This document shows positions 1 through 8,119 of a DNA stretch of 64,000 bases, piece by piece. The stretch comes from Anaerotignum lactatifermentans (GTDB lineage: Bacteria > Bacillota > Clostridia > Lachnospirales > Anaerotignaceae), in assembly GCF_016902535.1 (NCBI RefSeq), contig NZ_JACSNY010000003.1, forward strand, positions 124,001 to 188,000, given 5' to 3'. Position numbers and translations under genes: made by a program. The notes below the pieces were generated by a model that was given only the letters and a program-made list of their open reading frames with translations, was not told the origin of the DNA and searched no databases. Each line of letters opens with the position of its first letter. Positions within the stretch are counted from its first letter, which is position 1.

Positions 1-69
1 TTTTTCATATTCATGGGTAAAAAGCCGCAGCAGTTCGTCGTGCCGCAGCGTTGTATTTTTCTGTTCCAT
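1..69 (-). CDS. Unknown protein, N-terminal 23 residues only
   Basis: Only the start of a leftward gene lies in the window. Read on the minus strand it opens with ATG at 69 and continues in frame to base 1 (MEQKNTTLRHDELLRLFTHE and three more residues). An AAAGGAG ribosome binding site sits 8-14 bases upstream, and a promoter-like pair lies at 140-168. The fragment is charged and soluble-looking, with no signal peptide. It is too short to assign to a family. Confidence 0.6.
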   Translation of the reverse strand, partial: MEQKNTTLRHDELLRLFTHEYEK

Positions 70-139
70 AAAAAATGGACTCCTTTTGCAGAGATTTCGG
101 GCTTCTTTCGTCGAAAAAGGGCGAAAAAAGCCAATTTTC

Positions 140-168
140 ATTGTAGCAGAAAAAGACGGTTTTGTGAA
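140..168 (-). promoter_or_regulatory. Promoter for the leftward gene at the window edge
   Basis: On the minus strand, TTCACA (168-163) and TACAAT (145-140) are separated by exactly 17 bases. This matches five of six positions at each sigma-A hexamer. It would give a leader of about 65 bases before the ATG at 69. Confidence 0.5.
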
Positions 169-311
169 CGGTTCCGGCAAAAAAAGAGAAACTGGTATAA
201 AAACAGGGAAAAAACGGGAAAGAAAAAATGTAAAAGGACAAGGGGAAAACGAAAGTGTTTTTGTGCAAAAGACAGAAATCTGTTCTTTTTGAAAAAAACT
301 GAGGGCAACGG

Positions 312-340
312 TTGAAACTATGCCGGGAATATGGTATATT
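312..340 (+). promoter_or_regulatory. Sigma-A-type promoter of pheB-thrB-lysC
   Basis: TTGAAA at 312-317 and TATATT at 335-340 are 17 bases apart, and a TG dinucleotide before the -10 makes it an extended -10 promoter. Transcription would start near 347, about 50 bases before the GTG start of pheB. The rest of 170-311 is A-rich and shows nothing else recognisable. Confidence 0.65.
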
Positions 341-396
341 CCTTGTAGCGGAAACAAATGTATGCAAACGGAAAACAAAAGAGGGGAGAAGAGAAC

Positions 397-840
397 GTGA
401 AGGAAGACAAGAATTTCTTTATCGTGGACAAAAGTGTATTGCCGGAGATCTTTTTGAAAGTCATGGAGGTAAAGAATCTTCTGGAGAGCAGAAAAGAAAA
501 AACGGTGCAGGATGCCGTCAATCGTGTGGGCATCAGCCGCAGCGCTTTTTACAAATACCGTGACGCCGTGCATCCCCTTTACGAGAATACAAGAGGAAAA
601 ACGGTGACCATCGCTTTGAACCTGGATGATACGCCGGGGCTGCTTTCCACAGTGCTTAACAGCATCGCCACGGAAGGCGCCAATATTTTGACCATCAATC
701 AGACTATCCCCATCAACGGCATCGCCAATGTGACCATTACCATTGAGACCAACGAGATGCGCGGGGAGTTCGGCAGGCTCATGCGGCAGCTGGAAAGCCT
801 GCTGGGGGTACAGTCCATTAAGATCATAGGCAGAGAATAA
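397..840 (+). CDS. pheB: ACT domain protein of the PheB (UPF0735) family
   Basis: The 147-residue product has a short N-terminal helical region with a helix-turn-helix look (residues about 32-55, including VNRVGISRSAFYKYRD) and a C-terminal ACT domain (about 70-145, starting KTVTIALNLDDTPGLLSTVL), the fold that binds amino acids in allosteric enzymes. The length equals that of the usual PheB protein. I chose GTG at 397 because GGGGAG lies just upstream; the in-frame ATG at 358 has no such site. It precedes thrB and lysC, as in other Firmicutes where pheB neighbours threonine genes. A regulatory or amino-acid-sensing role is inferred; no catalytic motif is present. Confidence 0.85.
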   Translation: MKEDKNFFIVDKSVLPEIFLKVMEVKNLLESRKEKTVQDAVNRVGISRSAFYKYRDAVHPLYENTRGKTVTIALNLDDTPGLLSTVLNSIATEGANILTINQTIPINGIANVTITIETNEMRGEFGRLMRQLESLLGVQSIKIIGRE

Positions 841-854
841 GAAAACACAGGAAT

Positions 855-890
855 TCGTGCCGTAAAAGTGGCGGCACGATTTTCCTTTTC
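855..890 (+). terminator. Hairpin terminator or attenuator between pheB and thrB
   Basis: TCGTGCCG (855-862) pairs perfectly with CGGCACGA (872-879) across a 9-base loop and is followed by ATTTTCCTTTT. The U tract is interrupted, so it may reduce rather than stop transcription into thrB. No separate strong promoter for thrB is obvious in the remaining 40 bases. Confidence 0.6.
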
Positions 891-934
891 TGCTGTATAT
901 AAAGAAGAAAAAATAAATTTGGGAATGGAGGAGC

Positions 935-1840
935 ATGATGATACATATTCAAATTCCTGCAACATCGGCTAATATGGGACCGGGCTTTGACAGCATCGGT
1001 GTGGCTTTGCAGCTGTATAATCATCTGTGGGTGGAAGAGATCCCCGAAGGGCTGGAGATCCAGGTCAAACGGAAACAGGAAATCGAGATCCCCACTGACG
1101 AGACCAATCTGATTTATGAAACCATGCGGTATTTTTACCAGCAGAAGGGCCTGCCCATGCCCGGGGTGCGCCTGATCCAGGAGGATTATATCCCCATGGT
1201 GCGGGGGCTGGGCAGCAGTGCTGCCTGCATCGTCGGTGGGCTGACGGCGGCCAATGAGCTGGCGGGCCGTCCCTGCGGCAAACAGGAACTGGCGGAAATG
1301 GCGGCGGCGCTGGAAGGACACCCGGACAACGCGGTGCCGGCCTTCTTTGGCGGCATGGTTGTGGGCGCTATGAAAGAAAATACACTCAAACACGTATGTT
1401 TAGAGTTGCCGAAAGATTTGTTTTTTGCTATAATGGTGCCTGATTTCCCAGTATCTACGGAGAAAGCCAGAGGGGTACTGCCTCAGGAATATTCCCGGGG
1501 AGATGTTGTATACAATGTATCCCGGGCGGCGCTTCTGGTGGCATCTTTGATGAGCGGGAAATATGAAAACCTGGAAATGGCCATGGACGATAAGATCCAC
1601 CAGCCCTACCGGAAGGTGTTGATTCCGGGGATGGAGGAGATCTTCGCGGCGGCCAAAGAAGCGGGCGCACTGGCCTGCTACCTCAGCGGCGCCGGTTCAA
1701 CGCTGATGGCAATTATTACAAAAGAGAAAGCCGGGGAATTCAGAAATCAAATGTCCGCCTGCTTTGCGAAACTGCCGGATCATTGGGAACTGACCTTGTT
1801 GGAGCCCGATACGGAAGGCGTAAAAGCAGTGACTGAATAA
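935..1840 (+). CDS. thrB: Homoserine kinase
   Basis: ATP-dependent phosphorylation of homoserine to O-phosphohomoserine, the committed step to threonine. The 301-residue protein opens with the GHMP-kinase N-terminus (IPATSANMGPGFDSIG) and carries the phosphate-binding loop VRGLGSSAA near residues 90-98, then a C-terminal GHMP domain with a glycine-rich segment (CYLSGAGSTLMAI, about 248-260). The length is normal. Two adjacent ATGs (935 and 938) follow a GGAGGAG site; the first is used here. It lies 18 bases before lysC, so the two are probably cotranscribed. No thrC or hom is in the window. Confidence 0.95.
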   Translation: MMIHIQIPATSANMGPGFDSIGVALQLYNHLWVEEIPEGLEIQVKRKQEIEIPTDETNLIYETMRYFYQQKGLPMPGVRLIQEDYIPMVRGLGSSAACIVGGLTAANELAGRPCGKQELAEMAAALEGHPDNAVPAFFGGMVVGAMKENTLKHVCLELPKDLFFAIMVPDFPVSTEKARGVLPQEYSRGDVVYNVSRAALLVASLMSGKYENLEMAMDDKIHQPYRKVLIPGMEEIFAAAKEAGALACYLSGAGSTLMAIITKEKAGEFRNQMSACFAKLPDHWELTLLEPDTEGVKAVTE

Positions 1841-1858
1841 ACAGGAGGAAAGGAAACG

Positions 1859-3085
1859 ATGTTAGTAGTGCAGAAATACGGCGGCAGCTCTGTCGCCGAC
1901 GCGGAAAGAGTGTTTAATGTTGCCAGACGGATTATGAAGACCAAGGAAGAAGGCAACGATGTAGTGGTAGTGCTGTCTGCGCAGGGGAAGACCACAGACG
2001 GCCTGATTGCCAAGGCGAAAGAGATCAATCCCAAGGCCAGCCGCAGAGAAATGGATATGCTGCTGGTAACAGGGGAACAGCAGTCTGTGGCGCTGATGGC
2101 TATGGCCATCAATGCTCTGGGCGGCAGAGCGGTCTCTCTCAACGCCGTACAGGTGGGCATTGAGACCACAAACAATTACAGCAACGCAAGAATCCGGAAG
2201 ATCCATTCCGAACGAATCGAAAATGAACTGGAAAGGGGCAACATTGTACTGGTCACCGGTTTCCAGGGCGTGAATATGCTGGGAGACATGACGACTCTGG
2301 GCAGAGGCGGCTCCGATACCTCCGCCGTGGCTTTGGCGGCGGCGCTGAACGCGGATATCTGCGAAATTTATACCGACGTGGAAGGCGTTTATACAGCGGA
2401 CCCCCGTGTGGTAAAGGATGCCAGAAAACTGGATGAGATCAGCTACGACGAGATGCTGGAACTGGCGTCTTTGGGCGCGAAAGTGCTGCATTGCCGTTCT
2501 GTAGAGGTGGCGAAAAAATACAATGTGAAACTGGTAGTGCGTTCCAGTCTGTCTGACGCGGAGGGAACTGAGGTCAAGGAGGAATGTAAGATGGAAAGAA
2601 TGCTGGTTAGTGGTGTAGCTGCGGATAAGAATGTATCCCGTATTTCTGTATTGGGTGTCAAGGACGAGCCCGGTAAGGCCTTTGAGATTTTCGATCTGAT
2701 GGCCAAGGAAAAGGTAAGCGTAGACATCATTTTGCAGTCCAACGGCTATGACGGCAGACAGGACATCTCCTTTACCATTGGCCAGGACGATCTGGATATC
2801 GCCATCAAGGCGCTGGAGGAAAACAAGGAACGTCTGACAGCACAGGAAATCGCTTACGACAACAATGTTGCGAAGCTGTCCATCGTTGGTGCCGGCATGG
2901 CGTCCAATCCCGGTGTTGCGGCCATGTTCTTTGAAGCGATGTATGATTCCGGCGTAAATATCCAGATGATTTCTACCTCCGAGATCAAGATCACAGTATT
3001 GATCGCGGAAAAGGATATTGACGAAGCAATGGTAGCTGTACACGATAAATTTAAAATCGCTTCCGTAAATATGAGAAGAGATTAA
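1859..3085 (+). CDS. lysC: Aspartate kinase with two ACT domains
   Basis: Phosphorylates aspartate, opening the pathway to lysine, threonine and methionine. The 408 residues begin with the family signature VVQKYGGSSVAD. The amino-acid kinase domain occupies about 1-240, with the substrate/ATP segment TTLGRGGSDTSAVALAAAL at about 146-164. Two C-terminal ACT domains follow (about 265-335 and 345-408), so feedback control by lysine and/or threonine is expected, but the effector cannot be told from sequence. This is the monofunctional Bacillus LysC-like size class. AGGAGG lies 9 bases upstream of the ATG. A strong hairpin terminator ends the operon. Confidence 0.95.
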   Translation: MLVVQKYGGSSVADAERVFNVARRIMKTKEEGNDVVVVLSAQGKTTDGLIAKAKEINPKASRREMDMLLVTGEQQSVALMAMAINALGGRAVSLNAVQVGIETTNNYSNARIRKIHSERIENELERGNIVLVTGFQGVNMLGDMTTLGRGGSDTSAVALAAALNADICEIYTDVEGVYTADPRVVKDARKLDEISYDEMLELASLGAKVLHCRSVEVAKKYNVKLVVRSSLSDAEGTEVKEECKMERMLVSGVAADKNVSRISVLGVKDEPGKAFEIFDLMAKEKVSVDIILQSNGYDGRQDISFTIGQDDLDIAIKALEENKERLTAQEIAYDNNVAKLSIVGAGMASNPGVAAMFFEAMYDSGVNIQMISTSEIKITVLIAEKDIDEAMVAVHDKFKIASVNMRRD

Positions 3086-3164
3086 GATAAAAAAAGAAAC
3101 TCCCTAAAGGAAAAACAGTCTTCCCATAGGGTGATTCTCTTTAATAAAAATCATGGCAAAACAG

Positions 3165-3207
3165 AAAAGCTGAAATCTTTGTATCACAAAGATTTCAGCT
3201 TTTTTTC
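3165..3207 (+). terminator. Strong intrinsic terminator after lysC
   Basis: An 18-bp perfect stem (3165-3182 with 3186-3203) encloses a 3-base loop, and a run of T from 3200 closes it. The left side is A-rich, so it can also serve the convergent cotJ operon on the minus strand. A weaker CCCTA/TAGGG pairing lies at about 3100-3131. Confidence 0.9.
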
Positions 3208-3269
3208 AAATCTCATGCGGGAAAAATAAGTCAGGCAAAAGAAAATTGCCCGAAAGCCCACGTGGCAGT

Positions 3270-3857
3270 TCAGGATTTTCTAAAGTCGAAGTAATGGGTA
3301 GAATTCAGATGGTGGCGGACAATATCCAGCGCTTCGCCAAACCGCTGGAAATGAACGATTTCCCGTTCCCGCAGGAACCGCAGAGGCGCCAGAACGTCAG
3401 GGTCATCGGTCAGGTCGATGAGGTATTCGTAGGTGCTGCGGGCTTTTTGCTCTGCCGCCATATCCTCATACAGATCTGTGATGGGGTCGCCCTTGGACTG
3501 GAGGACGGAAGCGGAAAAAGGAACGCCGGAGGCGGCGGAGGGAAACAGACCAAAGCCATGGTTAACATAGTAGGCATCCAGGCCGGACTGTATGATCTGA
3601 TCCTTCGTCAGGCCCTGGGTCAGCTGATGGACGATGGTGCCCATCATTTCCACATGAGCCAGTTCCTCTGTGCCGATATCATTGAGGGTGGCCTGTGCCT
3701 GAGGAGTAATCATGCTGAATTTCTGGCTGAGGTAGCGCAAAGCGGCGCCGATCTCGCCATCCCCGCCGCCGTACTGCTCGATCATGATTTTGGCCAGACG
3801 GGCGTCGGGGGTTTTGATATGAACGGGAAATTCCAGTTTCTTTTCATAAATCCACAT
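3270..3857 (-). CDS. cotJC: Spore coat protein CotJC, manganese-catalase family
   Basis: A ferritin-like four-helix protein of 195 residues related to di-manganese catalases, deposited in the spore coat of Bacilli and Clostridia. It begins MWIYEKKLEFPV, with metal-ligand-type Glu/His residues in EELAHVEMMGTIVHQL (about 64-79) and EREIVHFQRFGEAL (about 163-176). It is the last gene of cotJA-cotJB-cotJC; its ATG directly abuts the cotJB stop. The length is that of a typical CotJC. Whether it has catalase activity is not known from the sequence. Expression late in sporulation is expected from the family. Confidence 0.95.
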   Translation of the reverse strand: MWIYEKKLEFPVHIKTPDARLAKIMIEQYGGGDGEIGAALRYLSQKFSMITPQAQATLNDIGTEELAHVEMMGTIVHQLTQGLTKDQIIQSGLDAYYVNHGFGLFPSAASGVPFSASVLQSKGDPITDLYEDMAAEQKARSTYEYLIDLTDDPDVLAPLRFLREREIVHFQRFGEALDIVRHHLNSTHYFDFRKS

Positions 3858-4142
3858 TTATACGCACTCCTTTCCTGCCATACTGGGATTAAAGTCTTTC
3901 TGCCAGGGCCATGGCGCGTCGATCCATTGCCATTTTTTATCGCTGGTGCCATAGCTGCGGAAGGAGCAGAGCGGGCCGTAGGCTTCCTCATATTTCAGCC
4001 GCAGGGTATCGGCGGCGGAAATGACCTGATGGTAGGCGGTGAGGGCTTCGGTATCTTCTGGATGCGTATTCAGATAGAGGGCCAGATCCACAGCCATAAA
4101 GTCCATTTCCGTTAATTTTTGGAGCAACTCATCGCGTGTCAT
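3858..4142 (-). CDS. cotJB: Spore coat protein CotJB
   Basis: A 94-residue member of the CotJB family, required with CotJA and CotJC for assembling the CotJ layer of the spore coat. It starts MTRDELLQKLTEMDFMAVD and contains the aromatic-rich C-terminal segment WQWIDAPWPWQ (about 71-81) typical of the family. Its ATG overlaps the stop codon of cotJA in an ATGA arrangement, and its own stop touches the cotJC start, so translational coupling is likely. No catalytic function is known. Confidence 0.92.
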   Translation of the reverse strand: MTRDELLQKLTEMDFMAVDLALYLNTHPEDTEALTAYHQVISAADTLRLKYEEAYGPLCSFRSYGTSDKKWQWIDAPWPWQKDFNPSMAGKECV

Positions 4143-4375
4143 TTCATTCCCCCCTTTTTCGTGCCCTTCTGGGCGAAAATACTGGTGTAAGGCATCGAAA
4201 GCGCCGGGAAAACAGTGCCGCAGGCGAGGCTTTGCTCCGGTGTGGAGGGAGATTCGTAGGGCTGGGGCGGCACATAGGCCTGGGCCAGCGGGCAGTTGTT
4301 TCCCTGAACGAAGCCGCAGACCATTTCCGGTGAGGTTTCCGTATCGGAAAGGAATACGGAAGACATTTCTTTCAT
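4139..4375 (-). CDS. cotJA: Spore coat associated protein CotJA
   Basis: A small (78-residue), proline-rich protein: the central stretch QAYVPPQPYE (about 32-41) is the CotJA hallmark. The start is ATG at 4375, preceded by AGGAGG with 7 bases spacing; a longer frame reaching 4459 has no ribosome binding site. It heads the cotJABC operon. An AT-rich stretch at 4395-4420 (minus strand GTCATATGATA) could be part of a sporulation-sigma promoter, but I cannot assign sigma-E or sigma-K with confidence. Confidence 0.88.
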   Translation of the reverse strand: MKEMSSVFLSDTETSPEMVCGFVQGNNCPLAQAYVPPQPYESPSTPEQSLACGTVFPALSMPYTSIFAQKGTKKGGMK

Positions 4376-4475
4376 GGAAATTCCTCCTTTTTGGTTTACA
4401 CTGGTATCATATGACAAAGACAGGCAATCGGTGCAAGGATATAGAAAAAGAAGCATCAAAAAAGGCCCGCCGAAA

Positions 4476-4535
4476 GCAGTCTCCCCTTAAGAAAACAACG
4501 ATTTTCGTGTTTTTTGCTTTCTTAAGGGGAACTGC
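4476..4535. repeat. Inverted repeat 1, 18-bp arms
   Basis: Left arm 4476-4494 (GCAGTCTCCCCTTAAGAAA) pairs with right arm 4518-4535 apart from one extra base. A small ACGA/TCGT hairpin sits inside. It lies in a 400-base stretch with no gene between cotJA and the glycerate kinase. It could be a terminator remnant or a small palindromic element. Confidence 0.6.
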
Positions 4536-4538
4536 AAT

Positions 4539-4637
4539 GGCTGTCTTCATAAGAAAACGATACCAATCAAAATTGAATTGCCGTAATCCTCTTTGTTGCA
4601 AGGATTCCGGCAATCTTTGTTTTCTTATGAAGATGCC
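4539..4637. repeat. Inverted repeat 2, nested double stem
   Basis: The outer arms at 4539-4557 and 4620-4637 (TTTTCTTATGAAGATGCC) are complementary with one bulge. Inside, 4578-4590 pairs with 4601-4613 with one mismatch and a 10-base loop. The inner stem carries the AAGGATTCCGGCAATC-type sequence also found in several terminators of this window, and the tail TTTTCTTATGAAGAT recurs at about 4732-4746. Confidence 0.6.
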
Positions 4638-4690
4638 CCGAAAGCAATTTTCTTTTAAAAACATTCCCAATAAAATCTCAAAAAAATAAC

Positions 4691-4729
4691 AAGGCTGACT
4701 CTTATGTAATTCATAAGGATGTTAGCCTT
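4691..4729 (-). terminator. Bidirectional hairpin after the glycerate kinase gene
   Basis: AAGGCTGACTCTTATG (4691-4706) pairs with CATAAGGATGTTAGCCTT (4712-4729). On the minus strand a T tract follows (complement of the A-rich 4678-4690), so it suits the leftward glycerate kinase. The plus side also has a T-rich tail. Confidence 0.75.
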
Positions 4730-4778
4730 CTTATTTTCTTATGAAGATGCTCCAAAGCAGTCCCTTGTTTGAAAAGCA

Positions 4779-6038
4779 TTATTCCTTCGGGCGGAAGAGC
4801 AGGAAATACAGGTCATTGACGTTGGTGCCGGTAGGACCGGTCATAATCAAACCGTCGGCCTGTTTCAGAGCCTCATAGGCATTATTATCCGCCAGAATTT
4901 CATCCAGGTCGATTTCTGCCTGTCGGAGTTTTGCCATAGTACTGCCGTCGGTGATGCCGCCGGCGGCATCGGTGGGGCCATCGGTGCCGTCAGAGCCTAC
5001 GGCAGCCACCAGTACGTGCGGAAGACCATCCATATAAGGTGCTGCCGCCAGGGCCAGTTCCTGATTTCTGCCGCCTTTTCCCGTTCCGGTCAGGCGGACG
5101 ACGGTTTCCCCGCCGCAGAGAATGGCAGTGGGACGCGGAGAGAGGCTGCCGCCTTTTTCCAGAGATTGTGCCATGGCGCCGAAAAAGCGTCCAGCCTCTC
5201 TGGCCTCGCAGTCCAGCTGGGATGTCAGAACCAGAGGGGTATATCCCAGTTTTTGGGCTTCTTCGGCCGCGAAATGGCAAAGCTGGGAGACGCTGCCGGT
5301 GATGACGGCGGAGGCGTTGGGCAGTGTCTTAGGCGTTTCTTTTTTCAGTTGTTCCATAACAGCGGGAGGAAAGACCAGACCATATTTTCTGACAATGGCC
5401 AGGGCCTCTTCCGATGTGGATTGGTCGGGACTGGCAGGCCCGGAGGCGATGGAATCCAGCCGGTCTCCCAGAATATCGCTGAGGGCGATGACAAAAACGG
5501 AGGCAGGGGCGCAGAGTGCGCCGAATCTGCCGCCTTTGACAGCGGAAAGATGTTTGCGGATGGTATTGATTTCCACAATATTGGCGCCGCAGGCCAGCAG
5601 CTGGCGGCTGACGTCCTGGAGCTGAGCCAGAGTCAGGCCCTGGGCCGGTTTTTCAAACAAAGCGGAACCGCCGCCGGAAAGAAGAAGGAGAACCGTATCC
5701 TCCGGCGTGGTTTGCTCTACCAGGCGCAGCACTTCTTCGGCACCCAGCAGAGAGTTTTCATCGGTGACGGGATGGCCAGCCTCCCGGATGGAGAAGCCGG
5801 GGATAGGGCCCTGACTATGACCGTATTTTGTCAGTACGATACCGCCGTCCAGACGGGGCAGTACTTCCGCCGCCGCCTTTGCCATGGTCCAGGCGGCTTT
5901 GCCGATGGAGACCACCAGAATACGGCCGGGGAAGGTGCGGCCTTCCAGCGCGCGATGTACGGCGGTTTCCGGAAGGACCTTTTGCAGTGTTTGTTCTATG
6001 ATATGAAGCGCGTCTTGTCGCAGTGGGGAATTCATCAT
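4779..6038 (-). CDS. Glycerate 2-kinase, MOFRL family
   Basis: Phosphorylates glycerate to 2-phosphoglycerate, feeding lower glycolysis. The 419-residue protein has the N-terminal GckA/TtuD-type domain, with SIGKAAWTMAKAA (about 45-57), the LLLLSGGGSALFEKP loop (about 116-130) and NTIRKHLSAVKGGR (about 156-169), and the C-terminal MOFRL domain, with AILCGGETVVRLTGTGKGGR (about 305-324) and VGSDGTDGPTDAAGG (about 346-360). The length is usual for the family. It stands alone, between its own terminator and that of the transporter upstream. ATG at 6038 (double ATG) follows CAGGAGG. Substrate could also be hydroxypyruvate-linked glycerate from serine, but that is inference. Confidence 0.92.
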   Translation of the reverse strand: MMNSPLRQDALHIIEQTLQKVLPETAVHRALEGRTFPGRILVVSIGKAAWTMAKAAAEVLPRLDGGIVLTKYGHSQGPIPGFSIREAGHPVTDENSLLGAEEVLRLVEQTTPEDTVLLLLSGGGSALFEKPAQGLTLAQLQDVSRQLLACGANIVEINTIRKHLSAVKGGRFGALCAPASVFVIALSDILGDRLDSIASGPASPDQSTSEEALAIVRKYGLVFPPAVMEQLKKETPKTLPNASAVITGSVSQLCHFAAEEAQKLGYTPLVLTSQLDCEAREAGRFFGAMAQSLEKGGSLSPRPTAILCGGETVVRLTGTGKGGRNQELALAAAPYMDGLPHVLVAAVGSDGTDGPTDAAGGITDGSTMAKLRQAEIDLDEILADNNAYEALKQADGLIMTGPTGTNVNDLYFLLFRPKE

Positions 6039-6107
6039 TTTGACCTCCTGAAAAGTGGTTTTCTTTTGTTATAACGGAAAAAACGTCTTTTGTAAAGAGC
6101 GGTCAGA

Positions 6108-6151
6108 AAAAGAAAAAAAGAAGCGCGTGAGCTCCTTTGGAGTTCACGCGC
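6108..6151 (-). terminator. Intrinsic terminator of NSS transporter 1
   Basis: A 13-bp stem, 6123-6135 with 6139-6151 (one G-T pair, 3-base loop), is followed on the minus strand by a long T-rich run (complement of 6105-6122). Confidence 0.88.
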
Positions 6152-6224
6152 ATTGGAACCGCCTCATTACCGGCGGCTGGAATTCAGATTATTTTTCCGG
6201 TCAAAAGAATTTGCTTTCCGCACA

Positions 6225-7616
6225 TTAGGAAATGGACATACCCAGGAACATACCTGCGATGATGATGATAGCGATCGCGATAGGAGCCACAATCTTCAGC
6301 AGGAAGGCCCAAACGGGAGCCAGTGCGAATTTGTATTTGCCGTCGGAAGTTGCTTCCTGGATGGCGTTGTCTGTACCCCAGATCCAGCCTGCGAAAATGG
6401 TGGTAGTCAGAGCGCCCAGAGGCAGCAGCAGACGGTCGGTCAGGTATTCCATGAAGTCACCGAAGATGGGGTGAGAGATACCTTCACGGCTGATCCAGAT
6501 ACCTTTCAGGTCCATATGCGCCTGAGACATGGTGTAGAAGAAACCGATGATTGCCAGAATGATGCTGACGATAACAACGGTTTTCTTACGATCCATACCT
6601 TTTTCTTCTACCAGGAAGGCTACCGTACCTTCCAGAATGGAGGTAGAGGAGGTTACTGCCGCAAAGAACAGCAGGAAGTAGAACAGACAACCGAAGATGG
6701 TGCCGCCGGGGATAGACATGAATACGCCGGCCAGTGTTGCGAATGCGAAGCCGCCGCCTATACCAGGGTCGATGCCGGTTGCGAAAACGGCGGGGATAAT
6801 CATGAAGCCTGCCAACAGTGCAACCATGGTATCCAGGAAACATACGATACCGGTGTTGGCAACCAGGTTTTCATCTTTGCTCAGGTAGGAAGCGTATGTA
6901 ATCATAACGCCCATACCAAGGGACAGAGAGAAGAACGCCTGCCCCAGTGCTACCAGGAACGCGTTTGCGTTGATGGTGGAAGGATCGAAGTGTACCATGT
7001 AGTACAGGCCTTCGCTTGCGCCGGGCAGTGTGCAGGAACGGATGGTCAAACCGATCAGCACGATGAACAGCAGAGGCATCAGGATTTTACTCATTTTTTC
7101 AATACCTTCAGATACACCACGGCTGATGATGAATGCTGTCAGGAAAATGAAAATAATGGGGTAAACGATCGCGCCCTGTACGGGGAAGCGGTCAGCGCCC
7201 AGCAGGTTGCCGGTGAAGTAAGCCATGGGATCTGCGTAGATGGTGGAGGACTCTGTGATGTAGCCTACAATGTATTTCAGAGTCCAGCCGCCAACCTGGC
7301 AGTAGTAGCACAGGATGATAAAACCGGTCAGAATCCCAAGACCGCCAACCCAGGTATATTTGGAATTCAGTTCGCGGATGGCGCCGATGGCGTTTTTCTG
7401 TGTTTTACGTCCGATAACGAATTCGCCCAGCATTACGGTGGTACCGATAAATACAACCATCAGGATGTAAATAATCAGGAAGGCGCCGCCGCCGCAGTTA
7501 TACGCTTTACCGGGGAATTTCCAGATATTGCCCAGACCAACGGCAGAGCCGGCAGCAGAGAGGATAAAACCTATTTTGGAACCAAATTGGCCACGATTTT
7601 CTACTGATGTTGACAT
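6225..7616 (-). CDS. Sodium-dependent transporter, NSS (SNF) family, copy 1
   Basis: Sodium-coupled importer of the neurotransmitter:sodium symporter family, which in bacteria takes up amino acids. The 463 residues contain the first unwound helix motif SAVGLGNIWKFP (about 20-31), 11-12 hydrophobic segments and the family segment SLGMGVMITYASYLS (about 232-246). The start ATG at 7616 follows AAGGAGGAATACT. It is the first of three tandem paralogues (next at 8120 and 10081), roughly 85-90% alike by eye, each with its own terminator. Substrate is unknown; amino-acid fermentation by the host, suggested by gdhA, makes an amino acid likely. The three copies may differ in specificity or expression. 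Confidence 0.93.
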   Translation of the reverse strand: MSTSVENRGQFGSKIGFILSAAGSAVGLGNIWKFPGKAYNCGGGAFLIIYILMVVFIGTTVMLGEFVIGRKTQKNAIGAIRELNSKYTWVGGLGILTGFIILCYYCQVGGWTLKYIVGYITESSTIYADPMAYFTGNLLGADRFPVQGAIVYPIIFIFLTAFIISRGVSEGIEKMSKILMPLLFIVLIGLTIRSCTLPGASEGLYYMVHFDPSTINANAFLVALGQAFFSLSLGMGVMITYASYLSKDENLVANTGIVCFLDTMVALLAGFMIIPAVFATGIDPGIGGGFAFATLAGVFMSIPGGTIFGCLFYFLLFFAAVTSSTSILEGTVAFLVEEKGMDRKKTVVIVSIILAIIGFFYTMSQAHMDLKGIWISREGISHPIFGDFMEYLTDRLLLPLGALTTTIFAGWIWGTDNAIQEATSDGKYKFALAPVWAFLLKIVAPIAIAIIIIAGMFLGMSIS

Positions 7617-7868
7617 AGTATTCCTCCTTTTCTAAAAATAACCGTTTGGTTTTTGGAAATGATGATGTGCAGAATCAGCAGTTTCCTGTTTTGTGTTTGA
7701 AAAGCCGCCTCTTTTCAGACAAGATGAAAATAATTCCGCATTTTCTGGTATCTGAATTCCATTTGTCCCTCCTTTTGGCTTTGAAAAGTGTACATGATTT
7801 CAAAAAATGTCTGAAAAAAATTGGATTTCAACGGTTCTTCTTGTATCACTTTACTCCATGAGGGAAAA

Positions 7869-7928
7869 GAAATCCATAAAAAACGTGTTAAGAACTGGAT
7901 AAAATGTAAATAAATGGTAAAAAAATGC
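7869..7928 (-). promoter_or_regulatory. Conserved upstream block of NSS copy 1
   Basis: This block (with AAATCCATAAA, GTTAAGAACTGG and AAAATGTAAATAAATGG) is nearly repeated at 9797-9853 before NSS copy 2. Such conservation inside otherwise diverged 400-500 base spacers suggests a promoter or operator. On the minus strand it holds TTTACA and TTAACA hexamers, but no convincing -10. The remainder of 7617-8020 shows nothing else identifiable. Confidence 0.5.
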
Positions 7929-8021
7929 CGGATTTATTATGAAATCTAGCTAGTAAAAGCTTTTGAAAATGAAAAATTGTATGTAAAAAAATACTATTTA
8001 GCGGGAGTAAATTTTACTGAA

Positions 8022-8055
8022 ACGAAAAAACCGGAGGGAAACCCTCCGGTTTTTG
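8022..8055 (-). terminator. Intrinsic terminator of NSS transporter 2
   Basis: CCGGAGGG (8031-8038) and CCCTCCGG (8042-8049) form a perfect stem with an AAA loop, flanked by A6 on the left and T5 on the right. It therefore works on the minus strand for the gene at 8120 and could work in both directions. Confidence 0.88.
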
Positions 8056-8119
8056 TATCGTGATAGGAAAAAGCGTGAAGATAAATCAGAACATTCATTT
8101 AAGACGCGCTTTGTTCGGA

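Noticed and set aside
13-367. Small frames on both strands in the first 370 bases
   Set aside because: Lys/Arg- or Phe-rich translations of A-tract DNA without ribosome binding sites; the region fits divergent promoters.
4240-4689. Frame of 149 codons through the inverted repeats
   Set aside because: It runs across palindromes and cotJA on the other strand; no start site or protein-like composition.
4476-4746. CRISPR array or insertion sequence
   Set aside because: Repeats are inverted and unequal without spacers; no transposase or target duplication.
6153-7607. Plus-strand frame opposite NSS copy 1 (similar frames opposite copies 2 and 3)
   Set aside because: Recurs in all three paralogues only because the codons are conserved; the product is His/Gln/Asp-rich and unlike any protein.
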